From Acidobacteria bacterium Mor1 (GTDB lineage Bacteria > Acidobacteriota > Polarisedimenticolia > Polarisedimenticolales > Polarisedimenticolaceae): 64,000 nucleotides of DNA. Under the pieces are notes generated by a model that saw only the letters and a program-made list of their open reading frames with translations, did no database searches and had not been told where the DNA came from. Positions 1 to 8,763 of the stretch are shown here, piece by piece. How positions within the stretch are numbered: the stretch's first letter is position 1; each line of letters begins with the position of its first letter. Made by a program: the position numbers and the translations under genes. The stretch is taken from positions 3,110,378 to 3,174,377 of the forward strand of contig CP011806.1 of assembly GCA_001664505.1 (NCBI GenBank). Reading direction: 5' to 3'.

Positions 1-444
1 CACTTCCAACCGGAGAAGACCGCCCAGCAAACCGCCGCCAAGGCGACCGAGCGTCACCGGGTGCTGGTCGTCGAGGACCAGGAGTACTTCCGGGAGATCG
101 CCCGGGATGCGCTGTCCGAGAAATTCGAGGTGACCACCGCCGAGAACGCCGAGGACGCCTGGCGCGCCCTGGCCGCCGGAGGTATCTCGCTGCTGGTGCT
201 CGATCTGACCCTGGGCGGCTCCGAAAGCGGCCGGCGCCTGCTGGAACAGATCAAGGTCAAGCCCTGCCCCGTGCTGATCTTCACCTCTCGCGACGAGTCG
301 GAGATGTACGGCGACGAGTGGGACGAACTGCAGGCCCTGGGCGCCGACGACATGGTGATCAAGGGCATGAACGTCGGTGAGTCGCTGATGCGCAAGGTCT
401 GCGAGCTGCTCGACTGCACCGACGACTCGATCGACCTCGACTGA
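1..444 (+). CDS. Response regulator receiver domain, 5' end cut by window edge
   Basis: The frame is open from base 1, so the 5' end lies outside the window. A GTG at 61 exists, but no ribosome site precedes it and about 20 polar residues come before the domain, so this is probably the C-terminal receiver domain of a longer protein. The domain shows the acidic pair in LVVEDQ, the phospho-acceptor Asp in LLVLDLTLGG, the conserved Thr/Ser in IFTSRD and the conserved Lys in MVIKG, so phosphotransfer looks intact. It ends with a short acidic tail (DDSIDLD). No output domain follows, so any output module would have to be upstream. rmuC starts 37 bases downstream on the same strand. The receiver call is solid; the partner kinase is not visible. 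Confidence 0.85.
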   Translation, partial: HFQPEKTAQQTAAKATERHRVLVVEDQEYFREIARDALSEKFEVTTAENAEDAWRALAAGGISLLVLDLTLGGSESGRRLLEQIKVKPCPVLIFTSRDESEMYGDEWDELQALGADDMVIKGMNVGESLMRKVCELLDCTDDSIDLD

Positions 445-481
445 TTCCGCGCCCGCGCCGCTCGTCCTGTAAGCTTGGGCC

Positions 482-1483
482 ATGGACGAGAGCACCCTGC
501 TCATCGCCGTGGCCGTGCTCGCCGCGCTGTGGCTCTTCGGACAGTTCCGTCTGCAGCGCAAGCTGGAGCAGTTGCAGCAGCACGCGGCCGCGAACGACAG
601 CCTCAAACAGGATCTCGACGGGCTGCGCGAACAGGTGCAGCAGAGTCTGGCCGGAGGCCGCGATGCCATCGACCGGCGGCTGACCGAGACCAACCGGATG
701 GTCGGCGACGTGCGCCGGGAGCTCGGAGAGATCGATCGCCAGACCCGGCATGTGGCCGAGGCCGCCCGGGACCTGCGCGGACTTCAAGACCTGTTGCGCT
801 CACCGAAACTACGGGGCGGCCTGGGCGAGTACCTGCTCGCCGAGTTGTTGGCCCAGGTGCTGCCCCAGGAGAGCTTCTCCCTCCAGCATCGCTTCCACAG
901 CGGAGACCGGGTCGATGCGGTGATTCGCGCCGGCGACCGGCTGGTGCCGATCGACGCCAAGTTCCCGCTGGAGAACTACCGCCGGGTCTCCGCCGCCGAG
1001 ACCGACGAGGAGCGCGGCCGGGCCCATCGCGCCCTTACCGCCGACGTCAAGACCCACGTCGACGCCATCGCCGACCGCTACGTACTGCCCGCGGAGGGCA
1101 CCTTCGACTTTGCGCTGATGTACCTGCCCGCCGAGGCGATCTACCGGGAAGCGTTCCTCGGTGAGGCGGGTAATGACGATCTGCTGCACTACGCGATCGC
1201 CCGCAAGGTCATCCCGACCTCGCCTCAATCGTTCTACGCCTACCTGCAGGTAATCGTGCTCGGCCTGCGCGGACTCGCCGTCGAGCGGGATGCCCGGGAG
1301 ATCGTCGAACGCCTGGCGGCGATTCGCGGCCGGCTGGGGCAGTTCGGCGAGTCCTTCGAACTGGTGCAGCGCCACGTGTCCCACGCTCAGAAACAACTGG
1401 ACGAATCGCGGCGCCGGCTCGAACGGCTCGATCTGGCGTTGGGTGAAACCACCGGCAGCCCGACGAGTCCGCTCTCTTCCTGA
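482..1483 (+). CDS. rmuC: RmuC family DNA recombination protein
   Basis: This 333-residue protein has the standard RmuC layout: an N-terminal membrane anchor (about residues 5-19), a coiled-coil stretch (about 20-110) and a PD-(D/E)XK nuclease-like domain (about 110-300) with the core motif IDAKFPLENY (D158, K160). RmuC proteins limit inversions and rearrangements at short inverted repeats; the nuclease role is inferred from the fold. It is shorter than the Escherichia coli protein (about 475 residues), mostly because the coiled coil is short. The ATG at 482 directly encodes the anchor (MDESTLLIAVAVL). No strong terminator follows on this strand; the hairpin at 1540 has its A-tract on the wrong side and serves the opposite gene. 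Confidence 0.88.
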   Translation: MDESTLLIAVAVLAALWLFGQFRLQRKLEQLQQHAAANDSLKQDLDGLREQVQQSLAGGRDAIDRRLTETNRMVGDVRRELGEIDRQTRHVAEAARDLRGLQDLLRSPKLRGGLGEYLLAELLAQVLPQESFSLQHRFHSGDRVDAVIRAGDRLVPIDAKFPLENYRRVSAAETDEERGRAHRALTADVKTHVDAIADRYVLPAEGTFDFALMYLPAEAIYREAFLGEAGNDDLLHYAIARKVIPTSPQSFYAYLQVIVLGLRGLAVERDAREIVERLAAIRGRLGQFGESFELVQRHVSHAQKQLDESRRRLERLDLALGETTGSPTSPLSS

Positions 1484-1532
1484 TACAGACCCTGCCGGCG
1501 CCCGCCCGCGGAGTGCCCGCGCGCCGCCGCAC

Positions 1533-1559
1533 AAAAAAACGCCCCGCTGGAGCGGGGCG
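1533..1559 (-). terminator. Intrinsic terminator of the barrel gene at 1665-2408
   Basis: A perfect 9-bp GC stem (CGCCCCGCT / AGCGGGGCG, 1540-1548 and 1551-1559) has seven A residues on its left (1533-1539). Read on the minus strand it is a stem followed by a U-tract, about 105 bases after the stop at 1665. Confidence 0.72.
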
Positions 1560-1664
1560 AAGCATCTCTGAGCTGGAGGAGTCTCTCATCGGCCGCGGCG
1601 GGCCTGTCTTGAGGATCGCCGCGGCCGCTTTGGAGATGGATTGAGGAAACGAACTCGATCTCGA

Positions 1665-2408
1665 CTAGAAGCGGAACGAGGCGCCGACGTAGGCGGAGGT
1701 CCCGCCCAGATCGATGTCGCCGAGGCCGGCAAAGTCGCCCCCGGCATCATCCTCGACCCAGGAGTGGCGACCCTCGAAGAACAGCCCCCAGTTGGGAGTC
1801 ACCGGGAACTCGAGACCGGCCAGGGCGTGGGTGGTGAAGGCCCAGTCGGAATCGATGAAGCGATCGAAGAAGATCTCGTCGGTGGTCTGGTCGACGAAGT
1901 CGCCGATCTCCTCGTACTCCCAATAGGTCACGCCGATGCCGCCGCCGAAGTAGAACACCGGACGGCTGACGAAGCGGCCGCCGCCGCGCTTGCCGTAGCG
2001 CCCGGTCGGCACGATCCGGAGATCGACCGAGATCGGCACCAACCGCAGCCGGCTGTCGTGGAGGATCGGGAACCCGTCTTCGTCGACGAAGCCGCGGGTC
2101 GCAGAGACGTTCTCGGCGTCGTAGAAGTCGACGTTGAGGCCCGCCTCGAAGTGATTGTTGAATCCGTTGACCAGGCTGAAGCCCAGGACGGCGTCATTGA
2201 AATCGGAATCGTCCAGGGTGAAGGCGTTGAAGACCCCGTCGCCCTCGACCGGGTCATCCCAGAACTCGCTGTCGGTGTTCGGGAAGAAGCCTCCGAGTCG
2301 GACCTGGAACGCCAGATCACCGTCGCCGCGAGGCCCCGCCTGAGCGCTGGTGCCGAACGCGGCGACGAGCGCGAAACTTGCCAGAACCAGGACCATCTTC
2401 TTGAACAT
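1665..2408 (-). CDS. Secreted outer-membrane beta-barrel protein
   Basis: The 247-residue protein begins with a clear Sec signal peptide (MFKKMVLVLASFALVAAF, cleavage after AQA near residue 24). The rest alternates hydrophobic and polar residues, is rich in Gly, Phe and Asp, and ends in Phe (SAYVGASFRF), the typical C-terminal signature for BAM-dependent insertion. Length and pattern fit an 8-stranded OmpW/OmpX-like barrel. No enzyme motif is visible. GGAGG sits a few bases upstream of the ATG at 2408, which fixes the start. Own terminator at 1533-1559; the terminator at 2603-2632 separates it from the OmpA-like gene, so it is probably monocistronic. The specific role is unknown. Confidence 0.75.
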   Translation of the reverse strand: MFKKMVLVLASFALVAAFGTSAQAGPRGDGDLAFQVRLGGFFPNTDSEFWDDPVEGDGVFNAFTLDDSDFNDAVLGFSLVNGFNNHFEAGLNVDFYDAENVSATRGFVDEDGFPILHDSRLRLVPISVDLRIVPTGRYGKRGGGRFVSRPVFYFGGGIGVTYWEYEEIGDFVDQTTDEIFFDRFIDSDWAFTTHALAGLEFPVTPNWGLFFEGRHSWVEDDAGGDFAGLGDIDLGGTSAYVGASFRF

Positions 2409-2602
2409 CGCGAACCTCCGTCTCTCTGTCTGTGTGTGGCCCGGGACCTACCGGGGTTAGCAGCCAACAGAAATTGCAAGGCGCGGGCCACATACAGCAG
2501 GCTCGCAAACTGCTGAAAACAAAGACTCTTGCCGACGGACTACCTGTCCGCGTTCGAGGACACCAGACCTCCACACCGGTCACCGGCCTGCCATTCAGGC
2601 AC

Positions 2603-2632
2603 AAAAAAGCCGGAGCGAACGCTCCGGCTTTT
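2603..2632. terminator. Bidirectional intrinsic terminator
   Basis: An 8-bp perfect stem GCCGGAGC / GCTCCGGC (2609-2616, 2621-2628) with a GAAC loop is flanked by six A residues on the left and four T residues on the right, so it can end transcripts in both directions. It mainly serves the minus-strand OmpA-like gene that stops at 2682. Confidence 0.8.
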
Positions 2633-2681
2633 CGATGTCGTCCGGTTCCGGCGCCGCGATCCGGCGCCGGGAGGGCCTGCT

Positions 2682-3338
2682 CTACTCGAGGACCCGGATG
2701 ACCACGCGACGGTTCTGGGCCCGGCCGTCAGGCGAACCGTTGTCCGTAACCGGCTGGGACGACCCGTAGGAAATCGAGTTCATGGCGTGCAGCGGAATGC
2801 CGCCCTCGGCGTTGAGGTAACGCATCACCACCAGGGCGCGCTTTTCGCCGAGCTCCACGTTGTAGTCCTCGCTACCGATGTTGTCGGTGTGGCCTTCGAC
2901 CTCGAGGTAAACCGCCTTGTCGAGGGCCTTGACCATCTCGGCAAGGCCGTCGAGGTCCGCCTTGGCCTCAGGAGAAAGCTCCGCCTTGTCGAAGCCGAAG
3001 CGGACCCGGTCATCGGACAGGGTCACCGCCCACAGCAGCTTGCCCTTCATCGCACGATCGGCGTTTGCTGCGGCCAGGTCGGCGCGACTCAGCGCGCTGT
3101 TGCTCGCCTCCTGAGCCTTCTCGACCCGGCCGTCCATGGAGGCCAGGCGGGAGTCGGTCTCATCGCTCAGGTCGGCGATGCGGCGCTCGTTCTGTTCGAC
3201 GGCGCTTTCGACGCCTCCGACACGTGCGTCGTTGTCCTCGACGTTCTTGCGGAACAACTTCTTGGAAACACAACCCGTCGAAAGCAAGAGCGCCATGGTG
3301 ACGAGAGCCAGCAGCAGGATTCGCGTACTTCTGAACAT
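2682..3338 (-). CDS. OmpA-family (Pal-like) peptidoglycan-binding lipoprotein
   Basis: The 218-residue protein starts at the ATG at 3338, chosen because AAGGAG lies just upstream and because it opens a lipoprotein signal peptide; a farther upstream ATG in frame (3383) only adds a charged leader. The lipobox is LSTGC with Cys23. Residues 25-95 form a predicted coiled coil (Asp/Arg/Glu/Ala heptads), followed by an OmpA C-terminal domain with the diaminopimelate-binding pattern (GHTDNIGSEDYNVELGEKRA, NRRVV near the end). This layout (lipid anchor, coiled coil, OmpA domain) fits a Pal- or Lpp-like tether between outer membrane and wall. No tolB or ybgF neighbours are present, so I do not assign pal. 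Confidence 0.85.
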   Translation of the reverse strand: MFRSTRILLLALVTMALLLSTGCVSKKLFRKNVEDNDARVGGVESAVEQNERRIADLSDETDSRLASMDGRVEKAQEASNSALSRADLAAANADRAMKGKLLWAVTLSDDRVRFGFDKAELSPEAKADLDGLAEMVKALDKAVYLEVEGHTDNIGSEDYNVELGEKRALVVMRYLNAEGGIPLHAMNSISYGSSQPVTDNGSPDGRAQNRRVVIRVLE

Positions 3339-3630
3339 TCCGTTCTCCTTGCGGACCCGGATCGATCGCGCGCCGTAATGCACGGCCCGTCATCTCCGAG
3401 GCGACGCGTCACGCTACTGTATCCACAGGCGTGACAGGTTTCAATGGGAACGGGCCCCCCGAAACGGTCCCGAGCGGGATAGAGATCAAGTCGCGTGCCA
3501 TCGACGCTCACCGTCGATAAACCCAGCTATCACTGCTAGTTACGCGAATCAGTGCAACAAGGGGGTGCCGGGGGCCGCGTGACGAATCGGGAAGAAACGC
3601 CACACTCCGGGTAAGAATTGCCGCAGTGGT

Positions 3631-4608
3631 TCAGGGGTTGGCGTAGTAGCCGCTACGAGTGCGCGCCGAGAGCCGCCGGCGATCGACTTCAAGCCGGATT
3701 TGCCGGAACTCGCCCTGCTCGGGAATGCGCCTGGGGTAGTAGCCCAGCATGTACTGGAAGCGCAGTTCGGCGTCGAGGAAGGCGATCGCTTCCTTCAGTT
3801 CCACCGGCCCGTGTACCGCGAACAGGCGTCCGCCGGTCTCATTCGCAACCCGGTCGAGCACCTGGAAGTTGGTCTCCACCGCACCCCGGGGCAGAGCTTC
3901 GGCCGATACCGATAGGAAGCCCAGGGTGAAGATCGGCACGTTGACCTGCCGGGCCAGGGCCACGGCCCGGTACATCGACATGGTGCTGGCGTTGTCGATG
4001 CCGTCGGTGACCAGCACGATCGCCTTGCGGCCGCTGATCGAATCGTCGACCAGCCGCGGCGTGGCGGCGATGGCGTCGTTGAGGGCCGTCTGGCCGAACC
4101 CCTGCTGAACGTCCAACCGCCGGAGGAAACGGTCCCGGTCGCCGGTGAACTCGGTGATCCAGTCGACCTGGTCATCGGCGAAGGCGATCAGGGCGAACTG
4201 ATCCCCCTGGCGCAGGTTATCGACGAAATAGCGAATCGCTTCCTTGGCGTGCTGGAGCTTGTCCAGCTGCCGCATGCTGCCGGAAACATCCAGCACGAAG
4301 GCGATCGAGACCGGCTCGGTGGTCTCCGAGGAGAAGAACCGGATCTCCTGGGGCGCTCCGTCCTCGAACACGGTGAAATCGGACTCGTCGAGCCCCCGGA
4401 CGATCCTCCCCCGGCGATCGGTCACAGCCGTGGGCAGCAGGACCAGCCGAACCCGGGAGCTTTCGGTGTGATGGAGCCGCAGGCGCCGTTCGATCTCGGC
4501 GTCATCGAGGCCGGGGCCCTCGGCGGACAGCGGCCCGATGGCCGCCCAGAGGCAGGCCAGGAGGGCGGCGGTCAGGGCCGGCCGGCCGGTTCGTCGTCGT
4601 GGCTTCAT
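3631..4608 (-). CDS. VWFA-related domain secreted protein
   Basis: The 325-residue protein has an N-terminal signal peptide (ALTAALLACLWAAIGPLSA) and then the layout of the VWFA-related family known mainly from Acidobacteria: a short beta region with the hallmark GLDESDFTVFEDG and QEIRFF, then a von Willebrand A domain. The metal-site motif is intact: DVSGSM (D107, S109, S111), a Thr in FGQTALNDAI and LVTDGIDN. The C-terminus (YYPRRIPEQGEFRQIRLEV) is also typical of the family. The role is probably metal-dependent adhesion or assembly outside the inner membrane; no ligand is known to me. It is transcribed away from the barrel gene at 4835, with about 226 bases between the two starts. Confidence 0.85.
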   Translation of the reverse strand: MKPRRRTGRPALTAALLACLWAAIGPLSAEGPGLDDAEIERRLRLHHTESSRVRLVLLPTAVTDRRGRIVRGLDESDFTVFEDGAPQEIRFFSSETTEPVSIAFVLDVSGSMRQLDKLQHAKEAIRYFVDNLRQGDQFALIAFADDQVDWITEFTGDRDRFLRRLDVQQGFGQTALNDAIAATPRLVDDSISGRKAIVLVTDGIDNASTMSMYRAVALARQVNVPIFTLGFLSVSAEALPRGAVETNFQVLDRVANETGGRLFAVHGPVELKEAIAFLDAELRFQYMLGYYPRRIPEQGEFRQIRLEVDRRRLSARTRSGYYANP

Positions 4609-4723
4609 CGGAGATTCCTACGGGTTCGGGGGCTCCCCCTCAATCTGCAGCCTTCCGGCCCGGCCGTCAAACCGCCATGCGGGCGAAAAGCCGCAGCATC
4701 CCGGGAACCGGGATTCAGCAACC

Positions 4724-4752
4724 TTGACCGGGGTGCCGGGATTTCATATATA
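4724..4752 (+). promoter_or_regulatory. Sigma70-type promoter for the barrel gene
   Basis: TTGACC (4724-4729) and TATATA (4747-4752) are separated by exactly 17 bases. This predicts a transcript start near 4759, which excludes any translation start before that and leaves ATG 4796 or TTG 4835. Confidence 0.72.
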
Positions 4753-4834
4753 GGTGCCTTTGTTTCACCCTGATTTACGGAATCCACCGGCACGGATGAG
4801 CGTTGCAGTGCGCCCGGGGTGGGGGGGCTTTCAA

Positions 4835-6073
4835 TTGAAGTTCAATCGACGTTTCGCGACGGCAGCGCTTGCGCTCGCCCTGGTCCTGCCCGTCTGGGCC
4901 ACTTCGGCCGCCCTGGCCCAGGATGAGGCCCAGCAGGCCGAAGGGGAAGCCGAGGAAGAAAAGGGACCCGGTTTCTGGGGCAACAAGTTCGCCCTCTACG
5001 TCGAGGTCCTCGCCGGCGAATCCGCCTCCGAAGATATCGAGCCGGACATCGTGGTGTCGGAGACCCTGGTCACCCGCAACACCTATTCGATCGATACGGC
5101 CGACCACGGCCGCGTGGTGTTCGGCTGGAAGCTTCCCGAGGAAAAAGGCGGCTTCCGTGTGTCGTTCACCGGCCACAAGGAAACCGACTTCATCTTCGAC
5201 TCCCGGGGCACCCGCTTCGACGTGGCCAACCCGCTGGGCGGCGTGACCCAGGGCAACGAGCGAGTCGAGTGGTGGAACGTCCACATCCAGAACGGCCAGC
5301 TGGTGTCGACCGCGACCGTGCCGACCTGGAACCCGCTGACCGACGACGCTGACGGCGGCGGCGATGCCGACATCGAAGAGATCACCTTTGCGCCGTCGAC
5401 CCTGGGTGTGTCCCGCAGCGCGGCGACTTCCCTGCAGAACCAGGTCCAGACCCTCGATCTGGTCTACCACCGCAACTGGGGCGGCCGTCTCGTCGACGCC
5501 CAGTGGGAAGGCGGCCTTCGCTATTTCGCTTACGAAGGGAACCTGCCGATCGGAAGCTGGCTGCGTACCGGCTTCAACACCAGCCCCTCCGAAGGCTTCA
5601 CCGACGGCGTCGGCCTGAACCTGATCAACTTCAACCAGGAAGCCACCGGCATCGGTCCGACCGGTAGCGCCGAGATTCGGGTCAACCTGCTGCGCGGCAA
5701 GCTGGTGCTCTACGGCAAGGGCCGCTTCGCGTTCATCATCCAGGATATGGAGACCGACTCCGGCGACTTCTTCACCCTGGTGCGCGACCAGGCCAACAAC
5801 TCGGTCTTCCCGGTTGCCACCCGCCTGCGTCGCGAGCTGAGCAAGGACGTGTGGCATTCGGGCGCCGAATTCGGTGCTCGCGGCAAGCTGAGCAACGGCC
5901 TCACGATCCACGCCGGATACTTCGTGCACGTGTACCACGATGCGATCCTGCTGCCGACGGAACTGGCGATCCCGACCACGCTGAACGAGGCGGGCCAGCC
6001 CGCAGAAGCGCTGTACAAGACTCGCGACTGGCGGATGGACGGCTGGCGCGCCGGCGTCTCCTACCAGTTCTAG
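4835..6073 (+). CDS. Outer-membrane beta-barrel protein, about 412 residues
   Basis: From the TTG at 4835 the protein starts MKFNRRFATAALALALVLPV, a textbook signal peptide ending at ALAQ; a G-rich run (about 4817-4827) could serve as ribosome site. ATG 4796 is the alternative and would add 13 residues; starts before about 4759 precede the predicted transcript start. After a short Glu-rich linker the mature part is a long series of amphipathic strands rich in Gly, Tyr, Trp and Phe, and it ends WRAGVSYQF with a terminal Phe. Size suggests 14-18 strands. There is no porin-family motif I recognise. The stop codon lies inside the first copy of a palindromic repeat, and a terminator follows at 6201. 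Confidence 0.75.
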   Translation: MKFNRRFATAALALALVLPVWATSAALAQDEAQQAEGEAEEEKGPGFWGNKFALYVEVLAGESASEDIEPDIVVSETLVTRNTYSIDTADHGRVVFGWKLPEEKGGFRVSFTGHKETDFIFDSRGTRFDVANPLGGVTQGNERVEWWNVHIQNGQLVSTATVPTWNPLTDDADGGGDADIEEITFAPSTLGVSRSAATSLQNQVQTLDLVYHRNWGGRLVDAQWEGGLRYFAYEGNLPIGSWLRTGFNTSPSEGFTDGVGLNLINFNQEATGIGPTGSAEIRVNLLRGKLVLYGKGRFAFIIQDMETDSGDFFTLVRDQANNSVFPVATRLRRELSKDVWHSGAEFGARGKLSNGLTIHAGYFVHVYHDAILLPTELAIPTTLNEAGQPAEALYKTRDWRMDGWRAGVSYQF

Positions 6074-6185
6074 TCGTCGCTGCGGCCCTTCGGGCCTCGC
6101 GCGACATCGGTCATTCACGTGAGCCGCTTCGCGGCGCACGTGAATGTGCTAGTCGCCGCTGCGGCCCTTCGGGCCTTGCGCGACA
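6071..6185. repeat. Pair of 36-bp palindromic repeats flanking a hairpin (REP-like)
   Basis: Two copies of a 36-bp unit (6071-6106 and 6150-6185) differ at two positions. Each contains the stem GGCCC-TTC-GGGCC. Between them sits another inverted repeat: ATTCACGTG (6113-6121) and CACGTGAAT (6137-6145), with an inner GCCGC-TTC-GCGGC. All three hairpins share a TTC loop. The first copy begins with the stop codon of the barrel gene. The arrangement resembles paired REP/BIME elements, which can protect mRNA 3' ends or bind proteins; function here is not shown. Confidence 0.7.
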
Positions 6186-6200
6186 GACGAATCAGCCTAG

Positions 6201-6229
6201 AAGCGCGCCGTGAAAGCGGCGCGCTTTTT
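6201..6229 (+). terminator. Intrinsic terminator after the barrel gene
   Basis: A perfect 10-bp stem (AAGCGCGCCG / CGGCGCGCTT) with loop TGAAAG is followed by a T-run (6225-6229). Confidence 0.82.
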
Positions 6230-6280
6230 CGTTTCGGGCGTAGGTCTCGGTCGTTGGGTCTTGGTGACTTGTGGAGGACC

Positions 6281-7561
6281 CTAGCTGTCGGTCAGGGTTT
6301 CGAACTGGGTCCAGAAGGCGGGGTTCGACTTGGAGACGCAGGCGGGATCGTCGATGATCATCCCGGGAATGCGCAGACCCGCCACGGCAAAGGCCATCGC
6401 CATCCGATGATCCGCCGCGGTGTGTATCAACGCGCCCTTGTATCCCTCCGGCGAGGGTGGATCGATCTCGAGAGTGTCCGGCAAGGCCCGTGCTCCGCGG
6501 CCGAGAGCGCGCAGGTTCGCGGCCACGACCTCCAGGCGGTCAGACTCCTTGATCCGCAGGTGGGCCACGCCGCGGATCCGGCAGGCCTCCCGGGAGAACA
6601 GGCCGAGTACGGCGACGGTCGGCGCGATGTCCGGTGCATCGCCGAGATCGAGATCGAACCCGGGCAACTCACCCGCCCCCTCGACGGTCACCGCGTCTCC
6701 GTCACGCTCGACCCTGCAGCCGAGATCGGAAAGGATCGTCAACATGCGGGCGTCCGCCTGGCGGCTGTCCTCCCGCAGGTTCTCCACGCGAACCCGGCCA
6801 CCGGCGATCGCCGGCGCAGCCAGGAAGTAGGAGGCGGATGAATAGTCCCCCTCGACGCGGAACTCGCGGCCGGAGTAATCGCACGCCTCCAGCCGGAAAG
6901 CGTGCTCGTCGGGACGGCCCACCTCGACGCCGAATTCCTCCAACACCTCGGCGGTGACCTCGATGTACGGCAGGGAGACCGGGTTCGGGCCCAACCGCAG
7001 GCTGAGGCCTCCGGGCAACCGGGCCCCGATCAGCATCAGCCCGCTGGCAAACTGGCTGCTGGCCGAGGCATCGACCTCGACCTCCCCACCCTGAAGCGGG
7101 GATCCTCCCGCGGTGGCGGGCAAACCGTCCCCCCCGGCACTAGCTTCGATCCGTGCACCGAGCGAGCTCAAGGGATCGACCAGAGCCCCGATCGGGCGTT
7201 CCCGGAGCCGGGGCGCTCCATCCAGGGCCGAAGGTTTCCGGCCCATCGCGGCCACACACAGAAGGAAGCGCAGCGACGTCCCCGAGAACTCCAGGTCGAT
7301 CCGCCCCCCGCCGGGGACCCGGCCTCCGAGCCCTTCGACGGTCCAGACCCGATCGTCGCTGCGGTCGACGGGAATCCCCATGGCCGCGAGCCCATCCAGG
7401 GTGATGCGGCTGTCGTCGGCGATCAGGGGGTTGTGGATACGGCTCGGGCCACGCGCCAGGGCGGCAGCCACCAGAGCCCGGTGGGTCACGCTCTTGGATC
7501 CGGGAGCGCTGAGCCTGGCACGCAGAGGCCGCGAGACAGTGTTGACGGATCGGCCCCGCAT
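6281..7561 (-). CDS. aroA: 3-phosphoshikimate 1-carboxyvinyltransferase (EPSP synthase)
   Basis: The 426-residue protein matches the usual length (about 427). It catalyses transfer of enolpyruvate from PEP to shikimate-3-phosphate in the shikimate pathway. Visible motifs: LSAPGSKSVTHR (K23, S24, R28) for shikimate-3-phosphate, SGTSLRFL for PEP, the catalytic-Asp region DAPDIAPTVAVLG, KESDR, and the C-terminal HRMAMAFAVAGL. The start is the ATG at 7561, where homology begins; the frame stays open upstream but that part is antisense to the neighbouring gene. The ribosome site is weak. It is transcribed away from the LpoB-like gene, the two starts being about 80 bases apart. Confidence 0.93.
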   Translation of the reverse strand: MRGRSVNTVSRPLRARLSAPGSKSVTHRALVAAALARGPSRIHNPLIADDSRITLDGLAAMGIPVDRSDDRVWTVEGLGGRVPGGGRIDLEFSGTSLRFLLCVAAMGRKPSALDGAPRLRERPIGALVDPLSSLGARIEASAGGDGLPATAGGSPLQGGEVEVDASASSQFASGLMLIGARLPGGLSLRLGPNPVSLPYIEVTAEVLEEFGVEVGRPDEHAFRLEACDYSGREFRVEGDYSSASYFLAAPAIAGGRVRVENLREDSRQADARMLTILSDLGCRVERDGDAVTVEGAGELPGFDLDLGDAPDIAPTVAVLGLFSREACRIRGVAHLRIKESDRLEVVAANLRALGRGARALPDTLEIDPPSPEGYKGALIHTAADHRMAMAFAVAGLRIPGMIIDDPACVSKSNPAFWTQFETLTDS

Positions 7562-7643
7562 GGTGGAAGAGTGTATTATGAAAGGCCTCAACATGAAACG
7601 AAGCAACGGGTTAACACTCGCAGGCCAGCCGAGGTTCGCCAGG

Positions 7644-8744
7644 ATGGTTCGCTCCCCCTCCCGCGTTGCAATCGCTCTTTGCGGAGCGATCGTCGTCGCG
7701 GCGTTGAGCGTCGGCCCCGCATCCACGCCCATCTGGGCCAAGGCCGAACTCCGCCGGACCCTCGAGTTCGCCGCCGAGATGGCCGAGGCCGGAAACTGGC
7801 GCGAGGCCCAGTTCCGCTGGGAGAAAGCCCAGCGGCTGGAAGGCGAAGATAACTTCCGCGTTATCAACAATTTGGCCGTAGCAGCCGAGGTGCTCGGCAA
7901 CAACGCCAAGGCTCGCGACCTGTACGAGACCGCCCTGGCGATGTCCGGCGGGAACGAGCGGATCTCCGAGAACGTGTTCCGCTTCGAGCGTTTCGAACGG
8001 CTCCGCCGCGAGGTCGAGGAAGCCGAACAGGACGCCGATGCAGCCGGAGAGGCCGCGGCTTCCGAGGAGCCGGAACTCGAAGCGCTCCCGCCGGAGCTCG
8101 ACCCGCGTAAACGCAAGAAACCAAAGAAGAAAGAGCGGGTACGCCGAGTAGCTGCGAGTTTCCGCCTGCCCGCCCGGCTCAACATCGAGCCCTACAAGAC
8201 CATCCTGGTGGCCAGCTTCCGCACCGAGGACGACGATCTCCTCGATTCCAACCGGGAGATCACCCGCTACCTGCGCTCCGCCTTCGGCCGCCGTAGCACC
8301 CTGGAGGCCCTGGAAGTGGCCCCGGCGCCGGCGATTCCCGAGCAGACCCTCGAGGACATGATCCGGAACGGCGAGTTCTGGAAGTATCTCGGGAAGGAAT
8401 ACGGGGCGGATCTCGTTGTCTCTGGCCTGGTTCGCTACACGAACCGGGATGCCTCCGGGTTCGAGGATGTGGACGTGGTGAGCCCGGTAACGGGTCAAAA
8501 GGTCCGGCGGACCCAGTTCGTCGAGCGAGAGCAGTTCGTCTACGAAATGGACTTGCTGTTCTTCGACGGGGCCACCGGCCAGTTGGTCTTCCGAGACAAA
8601 CTGCGCCGCGGCGTCGTCTACCAGGGGACGGCCAACGATGCGTTGACCGCCTTCCACGACCTGGTGGAATTGATCTCCCGGGAGGTGATGTCGGTGGTGT
8701 CCCCGCGCACGCGCCAGGACAGCCGCTTCATCTTCAAGGAGTAG
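7644..8744 (+). CDS. Exported TPR protein with LpoB/CsgG-like C-terminal domain
   Basis: From the ATG at 7644 (GAGG about 9 bases upstream) the protein starts with a clean signal peptide (VAIALCGAIVVAALS, cleavage near WAKA). In-frame ATGs at 7593, 7578 and 7560 exist, but using them would overlap the probable aroA promoter region. Residues 35-100 are two TPR-like helix pairs (EAQFRWEKAQ, KARDLYETAL), 130-165 is an acidic and then Lys/Arg-rich linker (RKRKKPKKKERVRR), and 175-366 form an alpha/beta domain resembling LpoB/CsgG-type lipoproteins (YKTILVASF, GADLVVSGLVRYT, LFFDGATGQLVFRDKL). The role is probably periplasmic envelope assembly or sensing. The C-terminal call is by pattern only. 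Confidence 0.65.
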   Translation: MVRSPSRVAIALCGAIVVAALSVGPASTPIWAKAELRRTLEFAAEMAEAGNWREAQFRWEKAQRLEGEDNFRVINNLAVAAEVLGNNAKARDLYETALAMSGGNERISENVFRFERFERLRREVEEAEQDADAAGEAAASEEPELEALPPELDPRKRKKPKKKERVRRVAASFRLPARLNIEPYKTILVASFRTEDDDLLDSNREITRYLRSAFGRRSTLEALEVAPAPAIPEQTLEDMIRNGEFWKYLGKEYGADLVVSGLVRYTNRDASGFEDVDVVSPVTGQKVRRTQFVEREQFVYEMDLLFFDGATGQLVFRDKLRRGVVYQGTANDALTAFHDLVELISREVMSVVSPRTRQDSRFIFKE

Positions 8745-8763
8745 AGGGATTGCAGAGGCGGCC

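Noticed and set aside
6281-8185. aroA frame extended upstream to 8185 (634 codons)
   Set aside because: Homology and normal enzyme length start at 7561; the extension is antisense to the LpoB-like gene.
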